Assembly: GCA_026874595.1 (NCBI GenBank)
Contig: CM049314.1
Coordinates: 52,311,812 to 52,375,811 of the forward strand
From: Sipunculus nudus
Taxonomy: Eukaryota > Annelida > Sipuncula > Golfingiida > Sipunculidae
Direction: 5' to 3'
DNA length: 64,000 nucleotides
The position numbers were made by a program, and so were the translations under genes. Of the stretch, positions 23,801 to 33,782 are shown piece after piece. Under the pieces are notes generated by a model. The model searched no databases and was not told the DNA's origin. It was given only the letters and a program-made list of their open reading frames with translations. How positions within the stretch are numbered: the first letter of the stretch is position 1; every line of letters starts with the position of its first letter.

Positions 23801-26134
23801 GAGTGTATACTGCTGGTACAGAGTGTGTGTACAGTACCTGTTGTAGGGTATACTGCTGGTATAGAGAGTGGGTACAATACCTGTTGTAGGGTATACTGCT
23901 GGTACAGAGAGTGTGTACGATACCTGTGGTAGGGCATACTGCTGATACAGAGACCGTGTACAGTACCTGTGGCAGGGCATACTGCTGATACAGAGACTGT
24001 GTACAATACCTGTGGTAGGGTATACTGCTGGTACAGAGAGGGTGTACAATACCTGTGGTAGGGTATACTGCTGGTACAGAGAGTGTGTACAGTACCTGTG
24101 GTAGGGCATACTGCTGGTACAGAGAGTGTGTACAGTACCTGTGGTAGGGCATACTGCTGGTAGAGAGTGTGTACAATACCTGTGGTAGGGCATACTGCTG
24201 GTACAGAGAGTGTGTACAGTACCTGTGGTAGGGCATACCGCTGGTACAGAGAGTGTGTACAATACCTGTTGTAGGGTATACCGCTGGTACAGAGAGTGTG
24301 TACAGTACCTGTGGTAGGGCATACCGCTGGTACAGAGAGTGGGTACAATACCTGTGGTAGGGCATACTGCTGGTACAGAGAGTGGGTACAATACCTGTGG
24401 TAGGGTATACTGCTGGTACAGAGAGTGTACAATACCTGTGGTAGGGTATACTGCTGGTACAGAGAGTGTGTACAGTACCTGTGGTAGGGTATACTGCTGG
24501 TACAGAGAGTGTGTACAGTACCTTTGGTAGGGTATACTGCTGGTACAGAGAGTGTGTACAGTACCTTTGGTAGGGTATACTGCTGGTACAGAGAGTGTGT
24601 ACAATACCTGTGGTAGGGTATACTGCTGGTACAGAGAGTGTGTACAATACCTGTGGTAGGGTATACTGCTGGTACAGAGAGTGTGTACAGTACCTGTGGT
24701 AGGGTATACTGCTGGTACAGAGAGTGTGTACAGTACCTGTGGTAGGGTATACTGCTGGTACAGAGAGTGTGTACAATACCTGTGGTAGGGTATACTGCTG
24801 GTACAGAGAGTGTGTACAGTACCTGTGGTAGGGTATACTGCTGGTACAGAGAGTGTGTACAGTACCTGTGGTAGGGTATACTGCTGGTACAGAGAGTGTG
24901 TACAGTACCTGTGGTAGGGTATACTGCTGGTACAGAGAGTGTGTACAGTACCTGTGGTAGGGTATACTGCTGGTACAGAGAGTGTGTACAGTACCTGTGG
25001 TAGGGTATACTGCTGGTACAGAGAGTGTGTACAGTACCTGTGGTAGGGTATACTGCTGGTACAGAGAGTGTGTACAGTACCTGTGGTAGGGTATACTGCT
25101 GGTACAGAGAGTGTGTACAGTACCTGTGGTAGGGTATACTGCTGGTACAGAGAGTGTGTACAGTACCTGTGGTAGGGTATACTGCTGGTACAGAGAGTGT
25201 GTACAATACCTGTGGTAGGGTATACTGCTGGTACAGAGAGTGTGTACAGTACCTGTGGTAGGGTATACTGCTGGTACAGAGAGTGTGTACAGTACCTGTG
25301 GTAGGGTATACTGCTGGTACAGAGAGTGTGTACAGTACCTGTGGTAGGGTATACTGCTGGTACAGAGAGTGTGTACAGTACCTGTGGTAGGGTATACTGC
25401 TGGTACAGAGAGTGTGTACAGTACCTGTGGTAGGGTATACTGCTGGTACAGAGAGTGTGTACAGTACCTGTGGTAGGGTATACTGCTGGTACAGAGAGTG
25501 TGTACAGTACCTGTGGTAGGGTATACTGCTGGTACAGAGAGTGTGTACAGTACCTGTGGTAGGGTATACTGCTGGTACAGAGAGTGTGTACAGTACCTGT
25601 GGTAGTGTATACTGCTGGTACAGAGAGTGTGTACAGTACCTGTGGTAGGGTATACTGCTGGTACAGAGAGTGTGTACAATACCTGTCGTAGTGCATACTG
25701 CTGGTACAGAGAGTGTGTACAATACCTGTGGTAGGGTATACTGCTGGTACAGAGAGTGTGTACAATACCTGTGGTAGGGTATACTGGTGGTCCAGAGAGT
25801 GTGTACAGTACCTTTGGTAGGGTATACTGCTGGTACAGAGAGTGTGTACAGTACCTGTGGTAGGGTATACTGCTGGTACAGAGAGTGGGTACAATACTTG
25901 TGGTAGGGTATACTGCTGGTACAGAGAGTGTGTACAGTACCTTTGGTAGGGTATACTGCTGGTACAGAGAGTGTGTACAGTACCTGTCATAGGGTATACT
26001 GCTGGTACAGAGAGTGTGTACAGTACCTGTCATAGGGTATACTGCTGGTACAGAGAGTGTGTACAGTACCTGTCATCGGGTATACTGCTGGTACAGAGAG
26101 TGTGTACAGTACCTGTCATAGGGTATACTGCTGG
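23801..26134. repeat. 43-bp minisatellite array (about 54 copies)
   Basis: The unit reads GGTATACTGCTGGTACAGAG + AGTGTGTACAGTACCTGTGG + TAG on the plus strand. Copies between about 24,640 and 25,610 are nearly identical, and both edges are degenerate ('cataccgctgg', 'ctttggtag', 'ctgtcatag'). Because 43 is not a multiple of three and the minus strand has no stop in any phase of the unit, all three minus frames stay open for 649-745 codons. These are not genes. Each unit on the minus strand contains CAG|GTACTGT, a donor-like site shared with the candidate exon at the array's right edge. Confidence 0.97.
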
Positions 26135-26186
26135 AGTTAAAGCTGGTAGAGAGAGCATCTACTGCAGTATCTTCATCCTTGTCAGC
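26113..26186 (-). CDS. Candidate exon at the edge of the 43-bp minisatellite
   Basis: On the minus strand an acceptor ('cctttgatcaacag') precedes 74 nt that read ADKDEDTAVDALS... and then SSSIPYD, ending at GACAG|GTACTG. The acidic, compositionally varied peptide looks like real coding sequence. The last 21 nt of the exon and the first 22 nt of the downstream intron together equal one minisatellite unit. An alternative plus-strand exon over nearly the same bases (about 26,167-26,240, donor CAG|GTAAAC) is also open, so strand is not certain. Protein identity unknown. Confidence 0.3.
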
Positions 26187-26283
26187 CTGTTGATCAAAGG
26201 ACATTTATTTTCAGATGTTATATGATGCCTCATTATCCAGGTAAACCTGATAACTGAACTAAAGCAACAGACTGAAGGAAGAC

Positions 26284-27460
26284 ATGGGTAAACAAAGGAC
26301 CCACTGGTCATGGTGCTCAGCTGAAGTTGACTTTGAAGGTAAAAATCTAAAATAATAACCAATGGAGATAAAGTCTGAGAGGAAAAGTAATATAGGCCAT
26401 CGTTGGTTGATATGATTGGTTTGAATTATTTAGTAAATAATTGTTGCAAATAATATTTTGTGATTTGAATATTTGATCAGTTGTTGGGATCAATGCCTCG
26501 TTCAATTAGATCCTTTTTCTTTTATAATATCAAAATTTGTTCACTTTAATTAATTTTATACATTTTATGACATCTCCAGTGCACAGGTGCAAGGACTGGA
26601 AAAGGGGAGGGGGGGGGTGACAACACCTCTGCATATACATACAGGATATAAAATTTAATTCATCAGTGCTTTCAAGAATCAAATTTGATTTAAATTATTG
26701 AATATTAAACTAGGGACCCATGGGTCTTGATGCTCAGCTGAATTGGTCTATAAAGATATGTTTATAAGCTTTTTCAAAATATTGGTCCTGTGATCAGTTT
26801 GAAACCAACCTGTCTATCCAAACTGGAGTCGGGCTATAATCCGGAAACAAATATGTGGACAGATGGCCCCTTATGACCCCAAAATCATTTAGGTTCTTTC
26901 CCTATTGGCAGGTAAGCCATATGTGCAAGATAGAAGGTTTGGGATGAAAAATTTGGCTTAAAATGCACCCACAATCTTTCTGAAGTGGTGGGTCCTGTGA
27001 CCTTGACCTATAATCACATGGCCTCAACAACAAAAGGGTTTTTACATTACTGGTGGGTCATATATAAGTCAAGTTTGAAACCAATATGTCAATCCAAACT
27101 GGAGTTATCATCAGGAAACACATTTGACGGACATACAGAAAGATGAACAGACAAACAGATGGATGGACAGGCTGATTAATATAGGGCATCTGCCTATTCC
27201 AGCAGGGCCGTAATAAACACACAATCAGGACACAGATGAAACCACAGTTGCAAATCTGAAAGTATAAATATAATTTGGCTGTCTCAAAATAAAGGGAACA
27301 AGGGACCCATTGGTCAAGTCGCTCAGCTGAATTTTGGAAAATTTTAGCAAAAGCAAAATATACTAATTTTTTCATATATACATTAGCATTTAAAAGCTTA
27401 GAGGTTATAGTCCTCCTAACTGGTGATAAATATATAATCAAATATTAAATATATATTTGG
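26284..27460 (+). repeat. Three 5' ends of GACCCATGGGTC-type elements
   Basis: The start signature GGACCCA(T/C)(G/T)GGTC...GCTCAGCTGA appears at 26,297, 26,713 and 27,302. The first is followed by 'agttgactttgaaggtaaaaatctaaaataat', the same text as after the copy at 50,344, so these are dispersed element starts. None reaches a recognisable 3' hairpin before the next begins. They look like truncated, partly stacked copies. A G-run lies inside the first (about 26,606-26,618). GAC(A/G)-rich sequence at 27,127-27,170 may be a decayed 3' end. Confidence 0.65.
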
Positions 27461-27904
27461 CGAACTAAAACTGTGCACTTTTTATGGACTATATCAAAGG
27501 TGCAGGAGTCTCTTATGATAAATATTTCTAGAAGTATCATTATTTCAGCTATATGTCAGCAATATGTGCATAAAATAACCAGGGGAATGTATCATTACCT
27601 GTCAATTATAGAATAAGGCAGAAACTGGAGATTAGCTGAAGTATAATTATAAACATTAAATTTATTAACTGAAATAAAATGCTGTAAAAAAATAAAAAGA
27701 GTTATATGAAAGGATGCACTTGAACAACAAAAACTGTGTTTATGTTATTAATAAGTCTGGATGGAGGGAGGGAGGAGGAATAGAGAGAGAGAGAGAGATA
27801 GAAAGTGAAAGAAAAAGAGAGCGAAGGGAGCATTCAATAGTGCTTATAAAAAAAGTTGATTAATTATTATTATATAACTAATGATTAACAGAATGATTAA
27901 CCAT
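27461..27904. other. AT-rich spacer with a GA microsatellite
   Basis: No gene. A purine-rich (GGGA)n/(GA)n run occupies about 27,763-27,825. Confidence 0.8.
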
Positions 27905-28410
27905 TTTACCTACATCACGTAGGTAAAACTGGGTAAAGGTAGAAGGATTCTTCCAAAAAGCTTTCTTGGCCAGTTGAGAAGTAGGAACCCCAGACAAACG
28001 GGCAAAAGATGTGGGGATGGCCCGGCCTGCAATAATTCAGTCTGGTAGATTTGAGCCAAGCACTTATAGTGATTTCTTTATTAGAAGAAGTTAATTTCAT
28101 GGAAATAAACAATTTCTTGCGCCCCCCTCTGATGGACTGAGTAGCCTTCAAATAATATCTTAAGGCATGGACTGGGCAGTAAGTGGCACCAAACCGGTAC
28201 TGGCCGTTAGGCAGAGCCGGGACGTGCCAAGGCACCGCAGGATCATCAAAATTTTGGTTTTTCTGGTAGAAATTAGGTGGAAAATGTAAAACGGCAGACG
28301 AGCCATTGGCCACAATTCGGGTGAACCGGGAATGGGCCATTAGGGCATGAAGCTCAATGTGACGCCCTGAGTGAGTAGAAAAAAAGTTTTGCACGACATT
28401 TGAAGGAGAT
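27905..28410 (-). pseudogene. Tyrosine recombinase fragment (DIRS/Ngaro type), frameshifted
   Basis: Reading from 28,394 downward, the 159-residue frame contains SGRHIELHAL, the box I region with the first catalytic arginine of retrotransposon-type tyrosine recombinases. The family-typical 'QKNQ', 'CPVHALRYYLKAT' and 'LFIS' segments follow. Near 28,020-28,045 the frame changes. The C-terminal part continues in another frame as GRAIPTSFARLSGV and FWKNPSTFTQFYLRDV, matching the family's end, and stops short of a full protein. The histidine normally three residues before the second arginine is not visible. Upstream, a TGA precedes the frame, and no reverse transcriptase is present. In DIRS-like elements this enzyme inserts circular DNA. 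Here only a broken remnant survives. Confidence 0.75.
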
Positions 28411-28639
28411 GAGCCAAGTGTACAGGCTCATATGGCAGGCCACGGAGATGACGTAAAATGACGAGACCCCATGAAGGGGAAACAATTAAAGTGAGGATGA
28501 GAAGATCTTGCTAAACCCCTTTAAGAAAATCAGTCACAATTGTGACTGAGAGGACGTAACACTGACAACAGTGTGGCACAATAGCCGTGGAGAGAGGAAT
28601 ATATCAAGGATTTGACATTAAGTAAATAAACTGAGAAAA
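28411..28639. other. Spacer between recombinase remnant and family C fragment
   Basis: Likely the continuation of the decayed recombinase element on the minus strand. No open frame of note. Confidence 0.4.
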
Positions 28640-28796
28640 GAATATGGGTAACAGAGACCTAATTCCAGGTTTCCAAGGAGACTTTTCATGGACCTCTAAT
28701 GTAAAGTTAGAAGATTTCAGGTCTAGCGGTTACAATTTGTGCCCTGTTAACAGATGAACACATCTTTTAAGGTCTTGAAAACAGAGAAAAAAAATT
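28640..28796 (+). repeat. Family C fragment
   Basis: 'atgggtaacagagacctaatt', 'ggtttccaaggagacttttc', 'tgtgccctgttaacagatga' and 'ggtcttgaaaacagagaaaa' match the 337-bp units at 46.0-47.9 kb. The fragment stops at the start of the next element at 28,797. Confidence 0.75.
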
Positions 28797-30553
28797 TAAA
28801 CAAGGGACCCATGGGTCACGGCACTCAGCTGATTGTGACAGTTATAACTGCATCACCATAGATTTTTTGAAGTTGCAATAAAAATACTATCCTCAGTGCT
28901 CAGGAACTAGGGCTCAATGACTTGGGGGGGGGGGGGGGGGGGGGGAAGAGTTACAACACCTTTGGATATAAATACAGAATACAGAATTAAATTCAATGGT
29001 GCTTACAGGGACTGGTGGGAGTTAAAGCACCTCTTTATATATGTAAAGGATAAAATTTAACTTAAATGAAATTATTTCAAATATCTAAAAACAGGCAGAG
29101 AGATGGAAAACAAAGCAAATAACTTTAATTTTCATTCTACTGAGACAGGAAAATAATGAAAAAATATTTGCATTAGATCCTAGTTTTTCTTTTGTTAAGT
29201 CATTTTTTTTAAGTTTATAAATTTTACTATATATTTACAGTATATCATATGTATCTGAATATTTAAATTGATTCACAAGTCTAAATTGCATCAACATTTA
29301 TACTTAATTTAGTCAGGTAACATCACATTTTGCACAGATATATTTTTTTTTTTCATTTAAATATATTTTTTAAATTTTCAAAGCAATAAATATATGAAAA
29401 TAACACTCCAGAATTCACAATTTTAAATTGCACCTTTATTTATCCATGATTTGTTTCATATATTATCAAACTATGCCTACTGATGGGTTAAATTATATTT
29501 TGTTTAATTATCTAAAAGGAAATAATTTCTTAAAAATGCTACATCAGAACAGCGTGGCTTGAATTCATATTTCAAGAAAAATTGTGCACATTGGATCAAA
29601 AACAGCTTTACATTTAAAGAAATACAGTTGACAATAACAAACCATGTACTGCAATATAATTGGTGATGGTGGTGGTACTGGGGGGGGGGGGGGTGTTAGG
29701 GTAGGGCCCATGAGAATAAGTGTATATTTATTACAGCAGGGGTGTTCTGCCAGTGCTGCATCACTAATAAGGTTACCTAGGCAAGGCTGTAGTGAGCAAG
29801 AGAGGGGTCTTGGATATACAAAATGCAAATACATTAGAGCATCTGAAAAACTTCAATAATTAGTATAATTTTTAAGCTTTTACTTTCAAATTTCAGAATT
29901 CATTAGATAAAATCCACATGTATCCTGGCTGTGAAAAATAAATTAAATATACTTACAAGAAAAAAACGTGCCTTGGTCAAATTGGGCAAAATTTAAGGTA
30001 CCAATTTTATATTTTTGCTAATATTTTAGAAAATTTATAAGATTTTGATCTAATCTTAGGTATACAATTAAATTTTGATTAATTAAAGTTATATTACTGA
30101 AAAAAAGTCCCTAGCTTTAACATTTTTTTTGTATTCAGTGACCAAATATTTTTCCTGATTTTTTACAAAGTGCAATATGTTTGGGCCCTTAACTTTTTAA
30201 AATTATATAATACAGACCTAATTTCTGGCATGTACATAGAAACTATATAGAGGAATATTTATGGTAAATATGAGGAAAAACAGATGAGTGGTTTTGATAT
30301 TAGGCAGTCCTGAAGTGTGAAAATAGGTTTTTATTAAAAATATTGAGGTTTTCCCCTTAATTTCTCAAAGGAACGAAGTTGCAAAGACCCAGTTTTCGGC
30401 TTGGTAGGAGAGCTTAGGGACATCTAACATTATGCCAAATTTTGGATTCCTATGTCTTACTGTTTCAAAATTTGCCACATCTACGGACGGATGGACGGAC
30501 GGATGACAAACAATGGACCACAACTATAGCTCAGATGACTTATAGTCAGTTGG
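28797..30553 (+). repeat. Family E element, near full length (GACCCATGGGTC to AGCTCAG hairpin)
   Basis: It starts with the palindrome GACCCATGGGTC (28,806-28,817) and CTCAGCTGA. It ends, 1.75 kb later, with a GACGGACGG run and the AGCTCAGATGACTTATAGTCAG hairpin half (30,538-30,550). Start (GCTCAGCTGA) and end (TCAGCTGAGC in intact copies) are inverted complements. The body includes a 20+ G run at 28,924-28,946, a 14-G run near 29,680 and AT-rich text repeated at 50.3-52.9 kb and 57.5-58.35 kb. Frames inside (for example 29,565-29,834 on -) are not supported as genes. Confidence 0.65.
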
Positions 30554-31000
30554 AGGTGGCTCCTCCAGTCTGCAGGAACCGAGGAAACACTCCATGATGC
30601 ATATGCATGCAAGGAATCATGCAGATCGATACAATAGTTGTTCAGATACTTGAGCTTTTGTATCAAATTTTTCATTATTCTAGGGGGGTACTTCAGAGCC
30701 CCATAGCATGAAGAATATGGGTAACAGAGACCTAATTCCAGGTTTCCAAGGAGACTTTTCATGGACCTCTCTGAATGTAAAGTTAGAAGATTCCAGGTCC
30801 AGCGGTTACGATTTGTGCCCTGTTAATAGATGACCGCATCTTTAAAGGTCTCAAAAATAGAGAAAAAAAATCGTAAAAAATCCAAAAAAATACAGGTGGT
30901 GCCACCAGTCTGGAGGAACTGAGGAAACACTCCATGATGCATATGCATGCAAAGAATCATGCAGATCAATACACTAATTGTATGGTGACAGCCAATGCCA
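30554..31000 (+). repeat. Family C units fused to the preceding 3' end
   Basis: One and a half units with 'ccagtctgcaggaac', 'cactccatgatgcatatgcatgcaa', 'gggggtacttcagagcccc' and 'ggtttccaaggagacttttc'. The unit starts with GGAGGTGGCTCCTCC in place of GGTGGCGCCACC, and the second copy begins near 30,895 with GGTGGTGCCACC. Confidence 0.75.
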
Positions 31001-31640
31001 TACCATCGTATAAGCTCACAGGTTTGCTAATGAGCAGTCTGGTAACATAGTACACAAACCGAACTGTCAGACCTAGAAACTTCAGACAAAGGGAAATTTC
31101 AGAACAATTCATGACCCATTCCTGAGGAATCTGATCTTTTTTGTTGAATTTTGCAAAGTCAAGGTCATGAGACTATTTAAATGGGCTAGGTTTTCTGTTC
31201 CAATCCCATGGACATGTTTATTTTCAGATATGCCAGTCAGTTAATTTGTTGTTATCTCCCTTTAATATTTATTGTTACAATTTGAAATTAAAACTTCATT
31301 AAATATACATGAATTTTGCTGAGAATGTTATTCAGGTGAGAAACTGTATTAGTTAATATACAAAATGAGTTTCATCAAAATCCATCATATTCCTGTAAGT
31401 TATCGCGTTGACAACACAAAGTAGCCTAGTGACCTCTGACCATATTATACATGCGTGGATTTGCCCATAATAAAACTTGGGTGAGATTATCTATTGGTAA
31501 GTAGATATGGTGAGTTTGGTGCAAATCCATCTAAGCCGTGGTAAGTTATTGCAGTGACACTAAAAGTCAAAGGACAGACTAACAGACAGACGGACTGTGG
31601 GTATACCATAAAACGTCCCATCAGAGACGGGCATATAAAA
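31001..31640 (+). repeat. Fragments of hairpin-ended elements
   Basis: 'ccatcgtataagctcacagg' at about 31,004-31,024 matches the 3' terminus found at 57,478-57,500. The interval 31,400-31,640 closes with 'gacagacagacggac', then CGTCCC-atcaga-GACGGG and 'catataaaa', the hairpin layout of the 5,421 and 10,542 ends. The sequence between them has no gene. Confidence 0.55.
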
Positions 31641-32000
31641 CAAGTGACCCATGGGTCATGATGCTCAGCTGACATAGACTTACAGGTGATGCATGTATTA
31701 ATTGTTGATGCGATGATTTGGGGAAAATATTTGGAACATCGTTATATGTTGTGTCAGAAAATTTTAGGCATAACGGTTATAATTTTTGCTCTGAAATAGC
31801 CAGTACCTCACAGGGTAAAGGACCCAGCATGAGCTTTTATAGGGCTTTGTCAATGTGGGAATATGAAATGATTGGGCAAGACTACTAAGGGGAGTTTGAA
31901 AAAAAACCACAACAAGGGTGTATAAGTCAAATGCAATTAAACGTATAGTTGCTCAACTGTCAGAAGTGTATTTTAAGATGCTTTTGAAATTTAATTTCAC
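31638..32000 (+). repeat. 5' end of another GACCCATGGGTC element, truncated
   Basis: GACCCATGGGTC at 31,646-31,657 followed by GCTCAGCTGA. No matching 3' hairpin is seen before 32,000. Downstream text is not shared with the other copies. Confidence 0.55.
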
Positions 32001-32004
32001 ATAC

Positions 32005-32081
32005 CTAAGACTGCTCCAGTGGGTGTTGGTGAGCATGGCACAAACTGACTCTTCTTTGGCCAGGTTGAAGAGGAGGGTCAA
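32005..32081 (-). CDS. Candidate 77-nt exon
   Basis: On the minus strand 'ggggtaacccag' provides an acceptor and CTTAG|GTATGTG a good donor. The phase-0 translation, LTLLFNLAKEESVCAMLTNT followed by HWSSL, has a helical, armadillo-like look and no stop, whereas the other two frames are poor. The polypyrimidine tract is weak. The frame stays open upstream, so the 5' edge could differ. I cannot name the protein. It lies about 600 bp downstream (in the minus sense) of the Helentron coding region and is not part of it. Confidence 0.3.
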
Positions 32082-32681
32082 CTGGGTTACCCCATGGTAA
32101 TAGTAGCTGTAGCAGGGAGTAAACCCCCTGCCATGTGATTGGGTAATTTTGGCCAGGGCATCTGTTGACTGACAAGTGCCAGGGCACAGTCAGTCATGGA
32201 TGTCCTCTCCCCTGACCACCCAAAGGTTAATTAGTGGAAAACTGTCAATCCTGCAAGGTCAGATGTTCCAACCTAATTTGATGATTTAAAGGATACTTGG
32301 CCAAGACTTTCCTGTATATTATGTTTATATTATGTTTATATATATTATTAAGTCTATAGGTATAACAGATATAATATTTGTCCTGTCTGAGTACTGTAAA
32401 ACAAGTTTGTGGTGAGTCACTCGTGCAATATATTCATCATGAGCTAGTTTCAGGTTTCAAAGAAAATTTGCCCAGAACCTGCCTGGATACTGCCTTAGAA
32501 GATCTGAAGCGTAACAGCCACATTAAATCTGAACTGAAAGTACACAAGCAGTGATCAAATTGTCCAAACCAAGAACAATTTCATTTTGGGTAAATTTAAA
32601 TGTCTATAATATTAAAAAAATTTCATACCATTATAACACAATTAATCGAGTCAAATTCATTATGTACAAAGATAAAAATTA
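32082..32681. other. Interval between candidate exon and Helentron coding region
   Basis: No gene seen. The Helentron 3' terminus should lie here or further left, but I could not find a convincing terminal hairpin on the minus strand. Confidence 0.4.
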
Positions 32682-33779
32682 TCAATTTGGATGAAACTGG
32701 AAAACACTCTTTGGAACAAGTGTGAACAAGGCTTTATGATCAGACCACGTGGCCTCTATTGTTGAAGTTGTAGCATCAGGGAAATTTGAAAACACGAGAT
32801 CAATAAGAGTTCCATGATCAGATGTCTCTTCTGCCACAAGTTGTTGAGAATGTAGAAGATGTGAAAGGTCATTCAAGGCTGATATATTGTTCTGTTTAGT
32901 AACATCAATATTGAAATCTCCAATTATCAACAATGGTTTTTGTACATCAACATGTGTCATAAGTTGGGCAAGTTTTGAGAAAAAGTCAGATAGTTTTGAC
33001 TGTTGGGATCTGTACACACTAATCAGCTGCAAGAAAGAATTTATCAATAATACGGATGCATCAATGTTTCCACTGGAATGATGATGCACTTCAACGAATG
33101 GGCAGAGATCTTTGTGCACATAGAATGCCAAACCATAGTGTGGTCTTTTTGATGGACATGTTGAAACTGTTATTTGATGATCATTTCGTATCAGCTGGAA
33201 ATTTGGGATACAATATTGATCATCAGTATCAAAGGAACACAAACGAGTTTCTGCCAAAGCAATGATATGGGTTTCAAGGAAATGACAATCAGATATCACA
33301 TCTCTGAAATGCAAATGAAGAGATCTTGTGTTATGGTACATTATTTTTAGTGTATCAGTTGGTACAGATGTTGGTGGTATGAAATTAAGAGCAAGTTTTG
33401 CATCATTACGCAGTCTGGTCATTTCATATGTCACTTGTGGATCAGTTGATATTTTGTCTTCATCTAAATTTAATATATACAAGCCATCCATATTTCTTAC
33501 TCTACTCAAAGCAACATAATGTGCATGCCTGAGTTTCCTGGTACTTGTCATATCAACAACCACCTGATCAAGTGAACTGCCTTGTGCCTTCCATATTGTT
33601 TTTGCAGCACCAATTTTTAATGGAAACTGAGAACGAGTTACCAGTATATGTCTCTTGCCTGTATGGAATGTCCGCTTGGTGACAAAAAGTGGTGTCCATT
33701 CTTTGGATATTCCTTGAGTGTAAAAGGTGGCATAATTTCCCCTGGTGTCTGAACCAACATTTGAATCTTCAAACTGAAC
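32682..33779 (-). pseudogene. Helicase C-terminus plus APE-like endonuclease domain of Helentron
   Basis: Seventy-two codons after the TAG at 33,780-33,782, in the same phase, carry the end of the helicase: TIWKAQGSSLDQVVVDM (motif V) runs into YVALSRVR (motif VI). An endonuclease/exonuclease/phosphatase domain then runs to the stop. Counting from the GTG at 33,563, visible catalytic positions are N78 (YHNTRSL), E105 (ALAETRL), D216 and N218 (IGDFNID), D255 (LIDLVFSN) and D275-H276 (WSDHKAL). All key residues of the APE fold are therefore present. In Helentrons this domain is thought to nick target DNA. The separate open frame probably does not initiate independently. It is the tail of one long polyprotein cut off by the TAG. 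Confidence 0.88.
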
Positions 33780-33782
33780 CTA
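33780..33782 (-). other. In-frame TAG inside the helicase domain
   Basis: The codon between TVPSII and VQFEDSNV is TAG, and the downstream 72 codons plus the endonuclease frame are in the same phase. It separates helicase motifs I-IV from V-VI and the endonuclease, so without readthrough the enzyme is inactive. Confidence 0.9.

Noticed and set aside
23773-26033. Three minus-strand ORFs of 649, 736 and 745 codons
   Set aside because: They are three phases of the same 43-bp minisatellite, all encoding the same cyclic 43-residue peptide. The openness follows from the unit lacking stops, not from selection.
27058-27441. 127-codon minus-strand ORF
   Set aside because: Lies within fragments of dispersed elements (the GACCCATTGGTC start is inside it) and has no recognisable domain.
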